Assembly: GCF_021155765.1 (NCBI RefSeq)
Contig: NC_060110.1
Span: forward strand, 18,126,001 to 18,190,000
Direction: 5' to 3'
From: Diprion similis
Taxonomy: Eukaryota; Arthropoda; Insecta; Hymenoptera; Diprionidae
Length of the DNA: 64,000 bases
The notes under the pieces were generated by a model, which ran no database searches, was not told the DNA's origin, and saw nothing but the letters and a program-made list of their open reading frames with translations. The position numbers were made by a program, and so were the translations under genes. This document shows positions 62,750 through 64,000 of this stretch, piece after piece (position 1 is the stretch's first letter; each line of letters opens with the position of its first letter).

Positions 62750-64000
62750 ATGATTACCCGACTCGTCTCTCTCTACCTTGTGCTCGCTCTCCGCCAAGAT
62801 GGAGCACAAGGCAGTGTTCTTGTGGCAGACAACACGATGTCTCGAATGGTGGAAGTAAATGCGGGGGCGCCCTTCTGCGCTCTCTACAACGACCGAGGCG
62901 TCATCCAGAGGATGGTCCTAGGCGCGGATCCTCGAAAAGTGCGACAGATGTCTAGCAATCTTGTCGCCGATCTGGAACAAACTTGCAAAGAGTCACGGAA
63001 TCGAGGAAAGGTATAACGTAGTCGGGGTGTGATTAGGCACTTCGAAATTAATTTTACTCCAATTGTGCTGTGTGAATCCTGCAATTATCCCCGAAGTAGT
63101 TATTCGTTTTTTGGAGGTCGAACTATTAATTTCATAAGGTTAATTTCTTTTTTTGATAACTCAAATCGTAACGAAGATACAGAAACCACAAAATACTTAT
63201 AATTTTACCGCATGTTTTAAACCCCAAATCGATTGACCTTCCTTGACAGCGAACCTATTCGGAGATCCATTCTCGGTTGTTCGAAAACCTGTTGGAACGT
63301 ACGTTTTTTCATATTTATTTATACAACGAATTAAGGTTACAGACTATATTAAAGATGAAAACTGCGTAGAAATAAACGTTTTATTGCTCTGTCATAAACT
63401 TCTAAAACGTTAATTGTCCAACCGAACGACTCAAACTCTTTAGATACACTGCTGGGACTCTGAATTTCATAATTTTATTATCGTGGTGTGGTTATATTTT
63501 TTCAGCAGTAATAAATTTGTCTCTGACTTGTGAGTGCGATGAGTCACAGAGTTATAAAAAAGATATCTTTTCGTCTGGGTGAACAACGATGCGGTGAAAA
63601 TTCCCGAATCCTCACTCCTTTCGGAAAAATCAAAATGTACTTTGAACAAACGTTGACCTTTGCCATTCAATCAATCAGAATCAAGCCCCCGGTGGTCTGA
63701 TTTACCCGGGAACGAAGTGGTGCGGTCCGGGCAGCATCGCGAGCTCCTACGACGATCTCGGTCAACATGCAGCAGAGGATGCTTGCTGCCGAGAGCACGA
63801 CAACTGCCCGGTAACGATAGCACCTCAGCAGTGCATTGACGGGATTTGCAACAATTCACCGATAACAAGATCGCATTGCGACTGCGATGCCAAATTCCGC
63901 AGATGCCTGCAGAGCCTCAACACCGAAGTGGCGAACACCTTAGGGGCTTTGTTCTTCAACGTCGTCCAGGTCACCTGCTTCAAGGAAAGACGTCCTTGCT
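62750..64000 (+). CDS. Secreted group III phospholipase A2 (partial, runs off the window)
   Basis: Secreted enzyme that hydrolyses the sn-2 ester of phospholipids with Ca2+; the group III family includes insect venom and non-venom members. Coding exons seen: 62750-63010, 63250-63298 and 63686-64000 (incomplete), about 208 residues. Residues 1-21 look like a signal peptide, followed by a proregion. The catalytic domain begins near Pro104: Ca2+-loop Trp-Cys-Gly-x-Gly at 115-119, then the active-site CCREHD with His141 and Asp142, and a downstream Cys-Asp-Cys-Asp motif. The acceptor for exon 3 is set at 63684-63685 because only it keeps the frame into the Ca2+ loop; the nearer AG at 63677-63678 would shift it. 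An in-frame ATG at 62738 is an alternative start if transcription begins downstream of the proposed intron. Venom versus housekeeping use cannot be told from this part. Confidence 0.88.
63011..63685 (+). other. PLA2 introns within the coding region
   Basis: Intron 63011-63249 (GTATAA ... GACAG) and intron 63299-63685 (GTACGT ... ATCAAG). Nothing else was seen in them; 63049-63070 is simply the sequence after a stop in the read-through frame. Confidence 0.7.

Overview
The window is animal nuclear DNA, almost certainly from an insect. It has spliced genes with GT-AG introns, AT-rich introns and intergenic DNA full of microsatellites, insect-type TATA/initiator promoters, and small non-autonomous repeats. 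My best guess is Hymenoptera, because of the group III secretory phospholipase A2 and the general base composition. I cannot name the species from sequence alone. Nothing looks bacterial or viral.

Five protein-coding genes could be assembled by hand from splice sites and protein families. All lie on the + strand, head to tail: (1) CaMKK, a Ca2+/calmodulin-dependent protein kinase kinase, six coding exons, 22385-34944, 931 aa; (2) Rsrc2, an arginine/serine-rich coiled-coil protein of the spliceosome/SR type, five exons, 42499-46422, 421 aa; (3) Cdk1, the mitotic cyclin-dependent kinase, four exons, 48607-50446, 298 aa; (4) a secreted apolipoprotein-D/Karl-like lipocalin, four exons, 54211-57065, 276 aa; (5) the 5' part of a secreted group III phospholipase A2, 62750 to the window end, cut off in its third coding exon. 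Every exon junction keeps the reading frame.

Layout: 1-13.9 kb has no recognisable gene. A purine-rich, GC-rich stretch at 13.9-14.6 kb ends in a strong splice donor and may be a noncoding first exon of CaMKK. If so, 14.6-22.3 kb is its 5' intron; it contains a second possible promoter at 18.07 kb. CaMKK fills 22.3-36.3 kb with its 3'UTR. 36.3-42.3 kb is intergenic and repeat-rich. Rsrc2, Cdk1, the lipocalin and the PLA2 follow with 1-3 kb gaps. Rsrc2 and Cdk1 have TATA-less, housekeeping or cell-cycle type upstream regions. The lipocalin and PLA2 both have TATA promoters, an ATG-free noncoding first exon, and a 5' intron that ends exactly at the start codon.

The genes do not form a pathway. 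CaMKK and Cdk1 are signalling kinases, Rsrc2 acts in RNA processing, and the last two are secreted proteins. I found no convincing new system. The most interesting signals are: a DLG in place of the kinase DFG motif in CaMKK; a perfect 12-bp hairpin beginning two bases after the donor consensus of the large CaMKK exon; a CCAAT/CHR-type promoter at Cdk1; a long extra C-terminal tail on the lipocalin; and several palindromic MITE-like elements, one with a miRNA-precursor-like core at 60.6 kb.
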